From GCA-003244245 sp963712995 (GTDB lineage Bacteria > Actinomycetota > Actinomycetes > Mycobacteriales > Pseudonocardiaceae), in NCBI GenBank assembly GCA_963712995.1, contig CAVQKH010000012.1, positions 248,001 to 312,000 on the forward strand: 64,000 nt of DNA, in the 5' to 3' direction. A program made the translations under genes and the position numbers. Within the stretch, counting starts at the first letter, position 1. Each line of letters starts with the position of its first letter. Below are positions 38,088 through 47,118 of this stretch, one piece after another. The notes beneath the pieces were generated by a model, which did no database searches, had not been told where the DNA came from, and worked only from the letters and a program-made list of their open reading frames with translations.

Positions 38088-39926
38088 ATGCGTTTCCGAG
38101 GGGGCGGCAGACGTGGCGGGAGATCTGTTTTTCCGGGTGTAGTATTATTTATTTCGGCGGTGTTCATCGCTCCACCGGCGCACGCTTCCGAGCTGGCCGG
38201 AATCGAGGTGGGAGGTGGGTGGCTAACCATCGAACAGGTGGTGGAGGTGGCTCGCGGGCAGACTCCGGTCAGCGTGTCATCGGATACCATGGGAAACGTC
38301 GACCGTGGCCACAAGGTGATACTGGAAGCTGCACTGCAGAACGTTCCCGTTTATGGATTGACCGTTGGCGTGGGCCTGAACAAGGACAGGGCGATCTTCA
38401 AAGAAGTGAACGGCCAGCGTGTGCTTTCTGAAGAAGTACTCGCGGTGTCCCGCCAGTTCAACACCAACTCACTGAGATCACATTCCGGGGCTGTGGGAAA
38501 GCCGATGTCGGCCGAGGTCGTTCGGGCTGCAATGCTGATCCGGCTGAACACCATTTTGAGTGGTGCTTGTGGCGCGCAACGAGATGTCGCACAGCACTAT
38601 GTCGATTTTCTCAACAAGGGCATAATTCCGGTCGTGCCGTCGACGGGTACGGTGGGTGAAGCGGATATCACCCTGGCGGCGCACATCGGCTTGGTCATGG
38701 TCGGCGAATGGGAAGCTTTCTATGAAGGTCGGCGTGTCAGTGGTGCGGAAGCGCTTCAGGCTGCGGGTATCCAGCCACTGAGACCGGTGGGCAAAGACTT
38801 CGTGTGCATCGTCAGCAATAACGACCTGGTGATCGGCGATGCGGTGCTCAGTGTGCATGACGCCGAGCAGTACCTGAACCGTGCAGCCACCGTCTTTGCG
38901 CTCAGCCTGGAAGGCCTCAACGGTAATGTGGCCCCGTTCCTCGATGCCACGACCAAGATAAGGCCTTTCCCGGGATTGACTGAGGCAGCTGGTTTGATCC
39001 GTGACAACCTGGCAGGTAGCAGTCTGTGGACCTTGTCGAAGGAACGCGTACTGCAAGATCCGTTGTCCTACCGTGATATGGCGTACACCCTGGGAAACGC
39101 GCTGAACGCGGTGCAGGACGCCAAGCGGATGCTCACGATCGGTATCAATCACACCGAGGACAACCCGATGGTGGCCCTGGACGTGACGGAGACGGAACGC
39201 TCGGGTAGCAACCAGCTGGACCGCTATCTGGTGGGTGGAAAGACCAACGGTGCGATCTACCCCACGGCCAATTTCGAGCCACTGCCTATGGTGGCCGCGG
39301 TGGAACACGTGTCTCTTGCGCTCGGCACGCTGTCCGACGCCTTCACGATGAACATCCTGCGACTCTCGGAAGAAGAACATTCGCACCTGGCCCGCTTCCT
39401 CGCGGGACCGAACAACCCAGAGGGTCACGCATTCGGCGCCATCCAGAAATCCTTCGTCGCGCTCAACACCGTCAACCGGTCGTTGGCCATGCCCGTGTCA
39501 CTCGACAGCGTGGCCATCGCCGGTAACGTCGAGGACCGGGCGACCCACAGTCAGCTCGCCGTATCTCATATGCGGCAACTGGTGGAGAACCTCTACGAGT
39601 TGTCGTCCTTCCAGCTCCTGCACGCCACCCAGGCCGTCGATCTGAGAAAAGACTTCACCATGGGTGAGCGAACCAGTAAAATGCACGCCGCCTATCGCAA
39701 TGTGGTGCCGTTCGTGGAGAAGGATCGAATCTTCACTCCCGACATTCAAAAAGGCGTGGAATTTTTGCAGAACTGGCCTGTCGATGGGAGGACTCCTATC
39801 GGTGGGGTGTCCTCTGGAGCTGGCGGAACAGTGTCGGGAGTGAACGTCGTTCTGCTCGTCGTCGGAGGCCTGACCATCGGCGCCGGCGCGGTCTTTCTGA
39901 TACTGAGACCCCGCTTACGGCGATGA
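38088..39926 (+). CDS. exported HAL/PAL-fold protein lacking the MIO tripeptide
   Basis: 612 residues. An N-terminal signal segment (SVFPGVVLFISAVFIAPPAHA) is followed by a full aromatic amino acid ammonia-lyase fold: VYGLTVGVGLNKD with the catalytic Tyr region, SNNDLVIGDAVL, QDPLSYRDM and NVEDRATHS. The A-S-G that cyclises to the MIO electrophile in GSVGASGDL is replaced: residues 187-194 read GTVGEADI. Ammonia elimination by the known mechanism is thus unlikely. The end is a hydrophobic helix with an RPRLRR tail (585-612), like a cell-wall sorting signal without an LPXTG box. Its stop overlaps the sortase start. Confidence 0.8.
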   Translation: MRFRGGGRRGGRSVFPGVVLFISAVFIAPPAHASELAGIEVGGGWLTIEQVVEVARGQTPVSVSSDTMGNVDRGHKVILEAALQNVPVYGLTVGVGLNKDRAIFKEVNGQRVLSEEVLAVSRQFNTNSLRSHSGAVGKPMSAEVVRAAMLIRLNTILSGACGAQRDVAQHYVDFLNKGIIPVVPSTGTVGEADITLAAHIGLVMVGEWEAFYEGRRVSGAEALQAAGIQPLRPVGKDFVCIVSNNDLVIGDAVLSVHDAEQYLNRAATVFALSLEGLNGNVAPFLDATTKIRPFPGLTEAAGLIRDNLAGSSLWTLSKERVLQDPLSYRDMAYTLGNALNAVQDAKRMLTIGINHTEDNPMVALDVTETERSGSNQLDRYLVGGKTNGAIYPTANFEPLPMVAAVEHVSLALGTLSDAFTMNILRLSEEEHSHLARFLAGPNNPEGHAFGAIQKSFVALNTVNRSLAMPVSLDSVAIAGNVEDRATHSQLAVSHMRQLVENLYELSSFQLLHATQAVDLRKDFTMGERTSKMHAAYRNVVPFVEKDRIFTPDIQKGVEFLQNWPVDGRTPIGGVSSGAGGTVSGVNVVLLVVGGLTIGAGAVFLILRPRLRR

Positions 39927-40639
39927 ACCTGGTGAACGCCGGGCTCCGTCGCAGCCCCGCGTCGAGCCGGAACGGTGGCCCGCGTCAGAGGTGGCAGAGC
40001 AGGGTGGGGTGGGCTGGTATCGCCGTGGGCGCCGCTCTCGTGGCGGTCGCGCTGGTGCCGGCTTTCCCTTGGAGCGGGTCTGGATCGGTCGCGGCCTCGC
40101 GTGGCCCTTCGTCGCTACTGCCCACCGGGGGAACAGTAGGATTCCCGGTTGCCGCGCCGGCTGTGTCACCGAGCCGGGTGCATCACGAGTCACAGGTTGC
40201 CGGCGCCAGGCGACTGACGATTCCTGGGATCAACCTGAGCGCCAGCATCGTTCCCATCGGCCTCCAACCAGACGGTAGCCTCGCGGCACCGGGGGACTTC
40301 TCGGTAGCCGGGTGGTATGCGGGTGGGGTCGCGCCAGGTGAGCCAGGGCCCGCGGTGATCGTCGGTCATGTGGACAGCCATCTCGGGCCCGCCGTGTTCT
40401 TTCGCCTCCATAAACTCGTTCCGGGCCAATCCGTCGTGATCCAGACCGCGAACGGCGCGACCCTCACGTTCATCGTCGAACGCATCGAACAACACCCCAG
40501 AGATCGTTTCCCCACCGCGGAGGTCTACGGCGCCACGAATCAGCGCGCACTACGACTCATCACCTGCGGTGGGGAATTCGACCGCTCAGCCAGGAGCTAC
40601 CGCGATAACATCGTCGTGTTCGCCAGACTGGCCGCGTGA
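39923..40639 (+). CDS. class F sortase
   Basis: Membrane-bound transpeptidase of 238 residues. An N-terminal transmembrane helix lies at about residues 28-50. His149 is in VIVGHVDSH, Cys215 in LITCGGEFD and Arg227 in SYRDNIVVF; together these are the sortase catalytic triad. RLTIPGINLSASIVPIGL starts the beta barrel, as in class F enzymes. The ATG overlaps the stop of the lyase-fold gene by four bases, so the two are coupled and the lyase-fold protein is the obvious candidate substrate. Confidence 0.9.
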   Translation: MNLVNAGLRRSPASSRNGGPRQRWQSRVGWAGIAVGAALVAVALVPAFPWSGSGSVAASRGPSSLLPTGGTVGFPVAAPAVSPSRVHHESQVAGARRLTIPGINLSASIVPIGLQPDGSLAAPGDFSVAGWYAGGVAPGEPGPAVIVGHVDSHLGPAVFFRLHKLVPGQSVVIQTANGATLTFIVERIEQHPRDRFPTAEVYGATNQRALRLITCGGEFDRSARSYRDNIVVFARLAA

Positions 40640-40683
40640 GCCACGCTGCCCTTGGCCGCGCCGACTTCGCGGCCCGCTCAGGC

Positions 40684-41853
40684 TCAGCTGGGATTGTTGC
40701 GTTCCACACGGGAGCCCTGCTGGGACGATCTGTCGATGTCCAGCGTGGGTCGGCCACCGTCGGTGGTGTTGCCGATCACCACGCAGCCGGTTGAACCTTC
40801 GATGATGATGATTCCCCGGGTCACGTTGGGTCCGGAGAGCCTGTTGTTGCGTATCTCGACGTTGGGCCAGCGGCGCACATTCACCGCCTGGGCGCCGTTG
40901 GAGGCGCAGGTGTTATCGACGAAGGTGATGGACGGGCCGCCGGTAGGGGCGGCGCTGTTCCCCCGCTGGTCGCCGGTGGCGATCAGGCATTGCGCGTCGA
41001 CGTTGCGGCAGTCGTTACCTGCGATCAGGACGTCGAAGGTGGGTGGGCTGTTGCCGTCGTAGGTTTGGAAGCAATCCGGGTGCGGCGGGTTGGCGTAGCC
41101 ACGTTCGGAGATGTCGGTGATCGTGTTGTTGGTGATCCGGTGCCCGTTGCCGAAAAACCGCATACCGTCGGCGTCGCCGTTGTCACGGGCCACGATGCCG
41201 CTCACGGTATTACGGCTCACCTCGATCCGCTGCCCGCTGACCCAGATGCCGACGGTATCGACCTGCTGCACCGTGTTGGCCTCGATGATCGAGTTCTCGC
41301 ACGGGTCGCAGGTGATCCCACCCCGCCGGGTGTCGCGCACGGTGTTGCGGCGGATGGCCAGATCAGAACCCTCAAGCTCCACCCCGTCGCCACCGGTGAC
41401 GGTGAAGCCCTCGACGACGACGTGTTCTGCGGTGATGTGGATGCTGCGCACGCCTGCCCCATTGGACAGGAGTCTGATCGGCGCGTTGGCCGAGCCCGAG
41501 TGGGTCAGCGTCACATCAGTGCCGCCGAGGTCGCCGCCGGTGAAACACAGGGTGGTCCCCGGCGAGGCGGCATCCAGCGCCGCCGGTACCTCCTCGGCTC
41601 GGCTGATCGTGCGGTCGCAGGCGGGCGGGCGGCCCTGGTCCGGGCCCGCTGAGGAGTTCGGGCCTGGTCGCTGGCCCGGACCGGACCCAGGGCCCTGACC
41701 GGAGCCTGGACCCTGACTGAACCCGGGGCCTTGGCCGGACCACGGGCTCTGGCCCGCTGCGGGGTCCTGCCCCCCACAACCGGCGACGAGCCCCAGGCCC
41801 AGCACAACGGCCCAGACCGACACGGTTGCGCGCGGCACGGTTGCGCGCGGCAT
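40684..41853 (-). CDS. secreted right-handed beta-helix lipoprotein
   Basis: 389 residues. The signal peptide ends in lipobox LVAGC. A Gly/Pro/Ser/Gln-rich linker of repeated GQGPGSGQGPGSGPG type (about 30-75) leads to a parallel beta-helix with repeated N-x-[IV] rungs (IRRNTVRDT, IIEANTVQQV, EVSRNTVSGI, RITNNTITDI). Such folds bind or cleave polysaccharides. No catalytic set was identified. It lies 45 bases from the sortase stop on the opposite strand. Confidence 0.8.
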   Translation of the reverse strand: MPRATVPRATVSVWAVVLGLGLVAGCGGQDPAAGQSPWSGQGPGFSQGPGSGQGPGSGPGQRPGPNSSAGPDQGRPPACDRTISRAEEVPAALDAASPGTTLCFTGGDLGGTDVTLTHSGSANAPIRLLSNGAGVRSIHITAEHVVVEGFTVTGGDGVELEGSDLAIRRNTVRDTRRGGITCDPCENSIIEANTVQQVDTVGIWVSGQRIEVSRNTVSGIVARDNGDADGMRFFGNGHRITNNTITDISERGYANPPHPDCFQTYDGNSPPTFDVLIAGNDCRNVDAQCLIATGDQRGNSAAPTGGPSITFVDNTCASNGAQAVNVRRWPNVEIRNNRLSGPNVTRGIIIIEGSTGCVVIGNTTDGGRPTLDIDRSSQQGSRVERNNPS

Positions 41854-41969
41854 GATTCACTCGGTGCCCGACGTCCCCGGTGAATATGCACCGGTGCAGG
41901 GTATGGGCTCCGTCGCCGCCGCTTTCACTCACCGTCGGCAATACCGGATCCATGCTGGTAGAAGCTGAC

Positions 41970-44021
41970 TCACCAGATCTTGACGCGCTGGTCTGGAGCG
42001 CGGAACAGCTTGTCGTCGGGCTTGACGTCGAAAGCCGCGTAATACTCGGGCAGGTTGCTGACCACGCCGTTGGTGCGGAACTCCAGAGGGCTGTGCGGAT
42101 CGCTCAACAGCTGCACCCGAAGGTTCTTGTCCCGGATCTTGCCCCGCCAAACCTGCGCCCATCCCAGGAAGAAGCGCTGCTCGCCGGTGAACCCATCCAG
42201 CACCGCAGCGTCTCGGCCGCCGAGGGAGAGCCGGTAGGCGCGCATCGCCACGGTGAGCCCGGACAGGTCGGCGATGTTCTCGCCCAAGGTCAGCTCACCG
42301 TTGATGTGCTCGCCAGGCAAGGGCTCGTAAGCCGAATACTGCGCGCTCAGGGCCTGGGCCCGGGCACCGAAACGCTCGACGTCCTGTGGGGTCCACCAGT
42401 CGCGGAGATTACCGGTTCCGTCGAACTTTCGGCCCTGGTCGTCGAACGCATGACTGATCTCGTGACCGATCACCGCGCCGATACCACCGTAGTTGACCGC
42501 ATCGTCGGCGTTCGGGTCGAAGAACGGTGGCTGCAGGATTGCGGCCGGGAAGGTGATGTCGTTACGGGTGGGGTGGTAGTAGGCGTTGACGGTCTGCGGT
42601 GTGGTGAACCACTCCTCCCGGTCCACCGGTGTGCCGAGCCGATCAAGGTCTCGCTGGTATTCGAGTTGCGCTGAGCGCAGCACATTGCCCACCAGATCGT
42701 CGCGGGCGACCGTCAGCTTCGAGTAGTCCTTCCACTTGGTCGGGTAGCCGATCTTCACCGCGAGCTTGCTGAGCTTGTCCCTGGCCTCGGCCTTGGTCGC
42801 ATCGCTCATCCAGTCCAAGCCGTCGATGGACGAGCGGAAAGCTTCGATCAGCTTGGCCACAAGAGCGTCCATCCGTGCTTTCGCCTCGGCCGGGAAGTAA
42901 CGCTGCACGTACCGTTGACCGAGCAGATCACCCATCGCGCCGTCGACCGCGGTGACACCCCGCTTCCAGCGGGGACGCATCTCCTGCTGCCCCGCCAGGT
43001 CACGGCCGCGAAACTCGAACCGCGCGGTGACGAAGTCGTTGCTCAAGTAGGGGGACAGGCTGTCGATGAGCTTGAAACGCAGATACGACTTCCAGTCAGT
43101 CAGCGGCACGGTGGTCAGCGCGGAGCCCACGCCGGTGAAGAAACTGGGTTCGGCGACGATGAACTCGGCGGTGCGCACGCGCGCCGCGTCGAGGTAGGTC
43201 TTCCAGTCCAGCCCAGGTGTGCGGGCAGTGGCATCAGTGACGGTGAACCGGTTGTAGGTGGCTGTCGCGTCCCGCTCCTGCACGGCGGTCCACTGGATCT
43301 CGGCCAGCCGCGTCTCCACGGCGAGTACCTGGCCGGCGGCCGCGGCCGGATCGGTGATGCCGGCCAGCCCCATCGCCCGTGCCGCGTAGCCCTTGAGCTG
43401 GTTGCGCAGCGTCACGAACTGCGGCTCGGTTTTCAGGTAGTAGTCCCGGTTGGGCATGGACAGCCCGCTCTGGGACACGCCCGGTATGTACGCGTCCGCG
43501 TTCTTGGCGTCCTGGTCGATGGACAGCGCGATGGGGCTGGCGGTGCCGGTCTGAGCGCTCTCGGCGAAGTAACGGAGCAGATCCGCCGGGCTGGTCAAAG
43601 CGTCGATGCGGGCCAGCGACGCCTTCAGCGGAGCGACGCCGAGCGAGTCGAGCCGCGCGGTGTCCATGAAGCTGGAGTAGAAGTCACCGATCCGCTGGTC
43701 TGGCGTGCCGGCCGGGCTCCGGCTGGTCGCGCTCTGCTCGACGATCGTGCGCAGGTGCAGCTCGGATTGATCGTCGAGGGTGTCGAATGCGCCGACCCGG
43801 GTGCGATCGGCGGGGATCTCGGTGGTCTGCAGCCACTGACCGTTGGCGAACCGGAACAGGTCGTTCTGCGCACGCACCTGGCGGTCGAATCCGGAGAGCA
43901 GCAGCCCCGAGGTCGGCGCCGCCGGCGGTGGCGGGGTGCCTGCACAGGCCGTCAGAGCCCACAACAACGCGATGGCCAGCACGCCCAACCGAGATCGAGT
44001 CACGAACCGAGATCGAGTCAC
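41970..44021 (-). CDS. M13-family (neprilysin/PepO-like) zinc metallopeptidase, lipoprotein
   Basis: About 683 residues. The signal ends in lipobox LTAC. The zinc motif is IGHEISHAFDDQG, with the third ligand in NGELTLGENIADLSGL; NAYYHPTRNDITFPAAIL is also an M13 hallmark. It would cleave small peptides outside the membrane. Two GTG starts (44021 and 44003) come from an 18-bp tandem duplication, each giving the same V-T-R-S-R beginning. The open frame runs further to 44219 without support. Confidence 0.92.
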   Translation of the reverse strand: MTRSRFVTRSRLGVLAIALLWALTACAGTPPPPAAPTSGLLLSGFDRQVRAQNDLFRFANGQWLQTTEIPADRTRVGAFDTLDDQSELHLRTIVEQSATSRSPAGTPDQRIGDFYSSFMDTARLDSLGVAPLKASLARIDALTSPADLLRYFAESAQTGTASPIALSIDQDAKNADAYIPGVSQSGLSMPNRDYYLKTEPQFVTLRNQLKGYAARAMGLAGITDPAAAAGQVLAVETRLAEIQWTAVQERDATATYNRFTVTDATARTPGLDWKTYLDAARVRTAEFIVAEPSFFTGVGSALTTVPLTDWKSYLRFKLIDSLSPYLSNDFVTARFEFRGRDLAGQQEMRPRWKRGVTAVDGAMGDLLGQRYVQRYFPAEAKARMDALVAKLIEAFRSSIDGLDWMSDATKAEARDKLSKLAVKIGYPTKWKDYSKLTVARDDLVGNVLRSAQLEYQRDLDRLGTPVDREEWFTTPQTVNAYYHPTRNDITFPAAILQPPFFDPNADDAVNYGGIGAVIGHEISHAFDDQGRKFDGTGNLRDWWTPQDVERFGARAQALSAQYSAYEPLPGEHINGELTLGENIADLSGLTVAMRAYRLSLGGRDAAVLDGFTGEQRFFLGWAQVWRGKIRDKNLRVQLLSDPHSPLEFRTNGVVSNLPEYYAAFDVKPDDKLFRAPDQRVKIW

Positions 44022-44022
44022 G
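43987..44022. repeat. 18-bp tandem duplication at the M13 peptidase start
   Basis: AACCGAGATCGAGTCACG at 43987-44004 and 44005-44022, perfect. It duplicates the start codon region. Confidence 0.9.
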
Positions 44023-44190
44023 GGGCCAGACGATAGACCAGAGGGCCGACAACCAATGTCAAGGCGTTCGGGGCAGTGCTGCGGCACCACGAGGTGTCCT
44101 CGGTCGAGGCCGCTGTCGGGTTCTTCCACGACGGGCGCAAGCGCGCTCGCCTGTCGTACAGATGAAGGTGGCAGGTGCGAGGATGCGGGG

Positions 44191-44915
44191 GTGCGGGACA
44201 GCAGATTCGGCACGATCATCGAGCCGTTCCGGATCCATTCGGTCGAGCCGATGCGGATGACGACGCCCCAGGAACGGCTGCGCTACCTCGATGACGTCGG
44301 CTGGAACCTGTTCGCCCTGCATGCGGACAACGTGCTGATCGACCTGCTCACCGACTCCGGCACGGGCACGATGTCGAGCGAGCAGTGGGCTGCCGTGCAT
44401 CGCGGCAGCGAGGCCTACGCGGTGCGCGGTCGTGGTACCGGTTCCATGCGGCGGTGACGGAGTTGTTCCCGTTCCGGCACGTGCTGCCGACCCACCAGGG
44501 CCGGGCCGCCGAGAAGATCCTCTTCAGCGTGGTCGGAGGAGCGGGTCGGGTGGTGCCGAACAACACGCACTTCGACACCACCCGCGCGAACGTCGAGTTC
44601 ACCGGCGCCCAGGCGATAGATCTGGTGATCCCCGAGGGGCTGAAGCCGGGCAACCGGCACCCGTTCAAGGGCAACCTGGACGTGGCCGCGCTGGAGGCGC
44701 TGCTCGCGGACCGGTCAGACGAGGTACCGCTGGTAATGGTCACGATCACGAACAACTCCGGCGGGGCAGCCGGTGAGCATGTGGCGTCCCGGTCGTCGTG
44801 CCCTTCGGGAGGTCGTCGGTTACGTGGCCGCGCGGGCGCAGTCGCTGCGCGGCCTGTGCATCGCCACCCAGCCCAAGCGGCTGCGGCACTTCACCGCGAC
44901 ATTCCAACCGCTGTA
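44191..44915 (+). pseudogene. tryptophanase / tyrosine phenol-lyase family gene, deleted and frameshifted
   Basis: PLP beta-eliminating lyase remnant. From GTG 44191: EPFRIHSVEPMRMTT, DNVLIDLLTDSGTGTMS. A one-base loss near 44420 leads to another frame with FPFRHVLPTHQGRAAEKIL and NNTHFDTTRANVEFTGA. After about 44775 (VTITNNSGG) some 200-250 residues including the PLP lysine are gone. The true C-terminus (EVVGYVAARAQSLRGL, HFTATFQPL) ends at 44915 in a third frame. Confidence 0.8.
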
Positions 44916-44963
44916 AGGAACTCCGTCCGGCCCATCAGGTGGTGGTCGTGGAGCGGCACGTTG

Positions 44964-45242
44964 CTAGGCGGCCTGTGGGCGGTCGTCATCGCAGGACTCG
45001 ACTGCGCTTTCGGGGATGGCGAGGCTTTCGGGGATGGCGAGGATCGTGTCGATGAGCCGCTGGGTGCGGGTCTGCGATCGCAACCACGGTGGCAGATCCA
45101 GCAGCGCCATGACCTCGTCAGCGAGCACCTCGCCGATCGCATTCGGCCACATCCGTTTGGCTTTCGAGGCGGCGACGGCGGCCATCCGGTGGGCAGCGTA
45201 CCGCTCGGCTTCCTGGGCGACCGCGATTCGTGTCTCAGGCAT
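44964..45242 (-). CDS. small hypothetical protein
   Basis: 92 residues, mostly helical: RIAVAQEAERYAAHRMAAVA and VLADEVMALLDLPPWLRSQ. An 18-bp duplication at 45007-45042 repeats S-L-A-I-P-E near the C-terminus. No family is recognised; the antitoxin-like composition is only a guess. The start ATG at 45242 is followed by a good helical N-terminus. Confidence 0.5.
   Translation of the reverse strand: MPETRIAVAQEAERYAAHRMAAVAASKAKRMWPNAIGEVLADEVMALLDLPPWLRSQTRTQRLIDTILAIPESLAIPESAVESCDDDRPQAA
45007..45042. repeat. 18-bp perfect tandem duplication
   Basis: CTTTCGGGGATGGCGAGG twice, in frame within the small gene at 44964-45242. Confidence 0.9.
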
Positions 45243-45406
45243 TGAAGGCCCCCTTTATCCGCGTCTTATATCCGGCCTCCAGATAGTCAAACGAGCGTGG
45301 CGAGCTCGAGTCGCGGGGGAACGGCCCGGAGATCACTGGGGTGGCCGTCGTGGGCGTCATACCGGTATAGAGCGCCGGTGCCGTCTTCTGCGTACGTTAA
45401 TTTCCG

Positions 45407-45438
45407 TTCAGGCCAGCTGTGCTTCAGGCCAGCTGTGC
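45407..45438. repeat. 16-bp perfect tandem duplication at a gene end
   Basis: TTCAGGCCAGCTGTGC at 45407-45422 and 45423-45438. It duplicates the last codons and stop of the methyltransferase gene on minus. Confidence 0.9.
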
Positions 45439-46329
45439 AGTGAGCAGCATGCACGTGGCGAAGTCGGTGTCGGCGGGCTTGCCCAGGATGCGTCCGTACC
45501 GGTCCGCGGCCTGGCCACCGCTGGTCACCGTGACCTTCCAGCCGTGATCACGAAACCAGTGCACGGGATCCGGCCGATCGTCGTTGGGCCACAGGGCGGC
45601 GATGTCCACCCCGCAGCTGCGTTTCAGCTCCTGGAAGTCGGGCTGATGGATGGTGGCTCGCATATCGGGGTGCACCTCTTCGGTGGCCAATCGGCTGCCG
45701 GCGGCGGAGCACCGGTGCACATGTGCGAACAGTGCCTCCAGGGCTGAGCCCGGCAGGTAGGGGAGCAATCCTTCGGCCAGCCAGACGGTAGGGCGTTGCG
45801 GATCGAGCCCTGCGCGCAGCAACGCGCCAGGCCAGTCGTCTCGCAGGTCGACCGGCACGACATGGCGTGCACAGCTGGCGACTGCGCTCTGGTCGTTGAG
45901 GACGGTGTCCTTGAACTGGAGTACCTTCGGCTGGTCGATCTCGTAGAGCTGCACGGCCGTGGGCCAGGGCAGCCGGAACGCCCGGGTGTCCAGGCCGGTC
46001 GCGAGGATGACCACCTGCCGGATGCCGGCGTGCGAGGCGTCGAGGAGGTACTCGTCGAAGAAGCGGGAGCGCACCCCCACATACGTCGCCATCCCCGCCC
46101 AGAATCTGGCCCACAGCGCCTCGCCCTCGGAGCGCTGCTCAGCGCCCTCAACGCTGGCCCAGTTGGTGGGCAGCGGTATTGAGCTGTGGGCACGTGTGAC
46201 GAAACTCTCGGCGTACGGGTCGTCGATCAGCGCGTCGCTGCGCGTGCTCTCCAGCGCCCGCGCGCCGGCGACACCCAGAGCAGTGATCCCCACCCCGGAC
46301 ACGATGTCCCAGCTGTCGTGGGTGTTCAC
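45424..46329 (-). CDS. SAM-dependent methyltransferase, TIGR00027/Ppm-like
   Basis: 301 residues of the actinobacterial class I methyltransferase group related to leucine carboxyl methyltransferases. GVGITALGVAGARALES is the group N-terminus. QVVILATGLDTRAFRLPW holds the SAM-binding motif, YEIDQP follows, and WLAEGLLPYLPGSALEALF is also diagnostic. Mycobacteria carry many paralogues; substrates are mostly unknown. GAGGAGGAC just upstream of the ATG at 46329 is a strong ribosome site. Confidence 0.9.
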   Translation of the reverse strand: MNTHDSWDIVSGVGITALGVAGARALESTRSDALIDDPYAESFVTRAHSSIPLPTNWASVEGAEQRSEGEALWARFWAGMATYVGVRSRFFDEYLLDASHAGIRQVVILATGLDTRAFRLPWPTAVQLYEIDQPKVLQFKDTVLNDQSAVASCARHVVPVDLRDDWPGALLRAGLDPQRPTVWLAEGLLPYLPGSALEALFAHVHRCSAAGSRLATEEVHPDMRATIHQPDFQELKRSCGVDIAALWPNDDRPDPVHWFRDHGWKVTVTSGGQAADRYGRILGKPADTDFATCMLLTAQLA

Positions 46330-46488
46330 ATCGTCCTCCTCGGCTCGTCACAGACCGTGCCAGGAGCCAGCCTACGAGGCTGCCGACCATGGAGACGGTG
46401 ATCTCGAACCGGCCAGCCCGAAATTCCTCGATGGTGCATGCTTGCATGGACCACCAGCGATCTCATCGAGTCAGGCTTGGAGGTGAAG

Positions 46489-47118
46489 GTGACGTCTGGG
46501 CGGACGCCGCACTATTTCTCCGAGACGCCCTCGGCCCAGGGCGAAGCTCGGGAGTTGGAGTTCACAGTCCACGGCTTCGATCTGCGCCTGCGGACCGCGC
46601 CCGGCGTATTCTCCGCCACCCGGATCGACCGGGGAACCGAGGTGTTGCTCGACCACGCGCCCTTGCCGATCGGCCGGGGAACCATCCTGGACCTGGGCTG
46701 CGGGTACGGGCCGATCACCGTTGCGATCGCCGCTGCGCGCCGGCGGTCGCACGTGTGGGCGGTCGATGTCAACAATCGTGCGATCGAGCTGGCTCAACAG
46801 AACGCGGTGCGCAACGGGCTGGGTAACATCACTGTTTGCCGTCCGGAGGAAGTACCTGACGAGGTCGAATTCGACACGGTCTATTCGAACCCGCCGATCA
46901 GAGTAGGAAAGGCAGCGTTACACGAGATGCTGCGCCGGTGGTTGTTCCGGCTGCGCCCCGGCGGACGCGGTTTCCTGGTCGTGCACAAAAACCTCGGTGC
47001 TGATTCCTTGGCGTCATGGATGACGGCACAGGCGCTGCGCACCACCCGGTTGAGCTCCCACGACGGCTACCGGGTGCTGGCCGTCGATCCCGATCGCACC
47101 GCCCGAGCGGAGCGGTAG
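46489..47118 (+). CDS. RsmC-like class I methyltransferase
   Basis: 209 residues from GTG 46489, which is six bases after GGAGG; the frame is open from 46438. SAM motif ILDLGCGYGPITVAIA and catalytic SNPPIRVGK match the MTS family that includes 16S rRNA m2G1207 methyltransferase. An N-terminal HYFSETPSAQGEARELEF and late GFLVVHKNLGA are as expected for the single-domain actinobacterial version. It is immediately followed by a TrmH-family gene, so the pair is probably an RNA-modification unit. Confidence 0.88.
   Translation: MTSGRTPHYFSETPSAQGEARELEFTVHGFDLRLRTAPGVFSATRIDRGTEVLLDHAPLPIGRGTILDLGCGYGPITVAIAAARRRSHVWAVDVNNRAIELAQQNAVRNGLGNITVCRPEEVPDEVEFDTVYSNPPIRVGKAALHEMLRRWLFRLRPGGRGFLVVHKNLGADSLASWMTAQALRTTRLSSHDGYRVLAVDPDRTARAER

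Noticed and set aside
44041..44166. short plus-strand frame ending VEAAVGFFHDGRKRARLSYR just before the tryptophanase remnant
   Set aside because: It reads like a protein end but has no start, and nothing upstream fits since the M13 peptidase occupies the other strand; not enough to call a gene.
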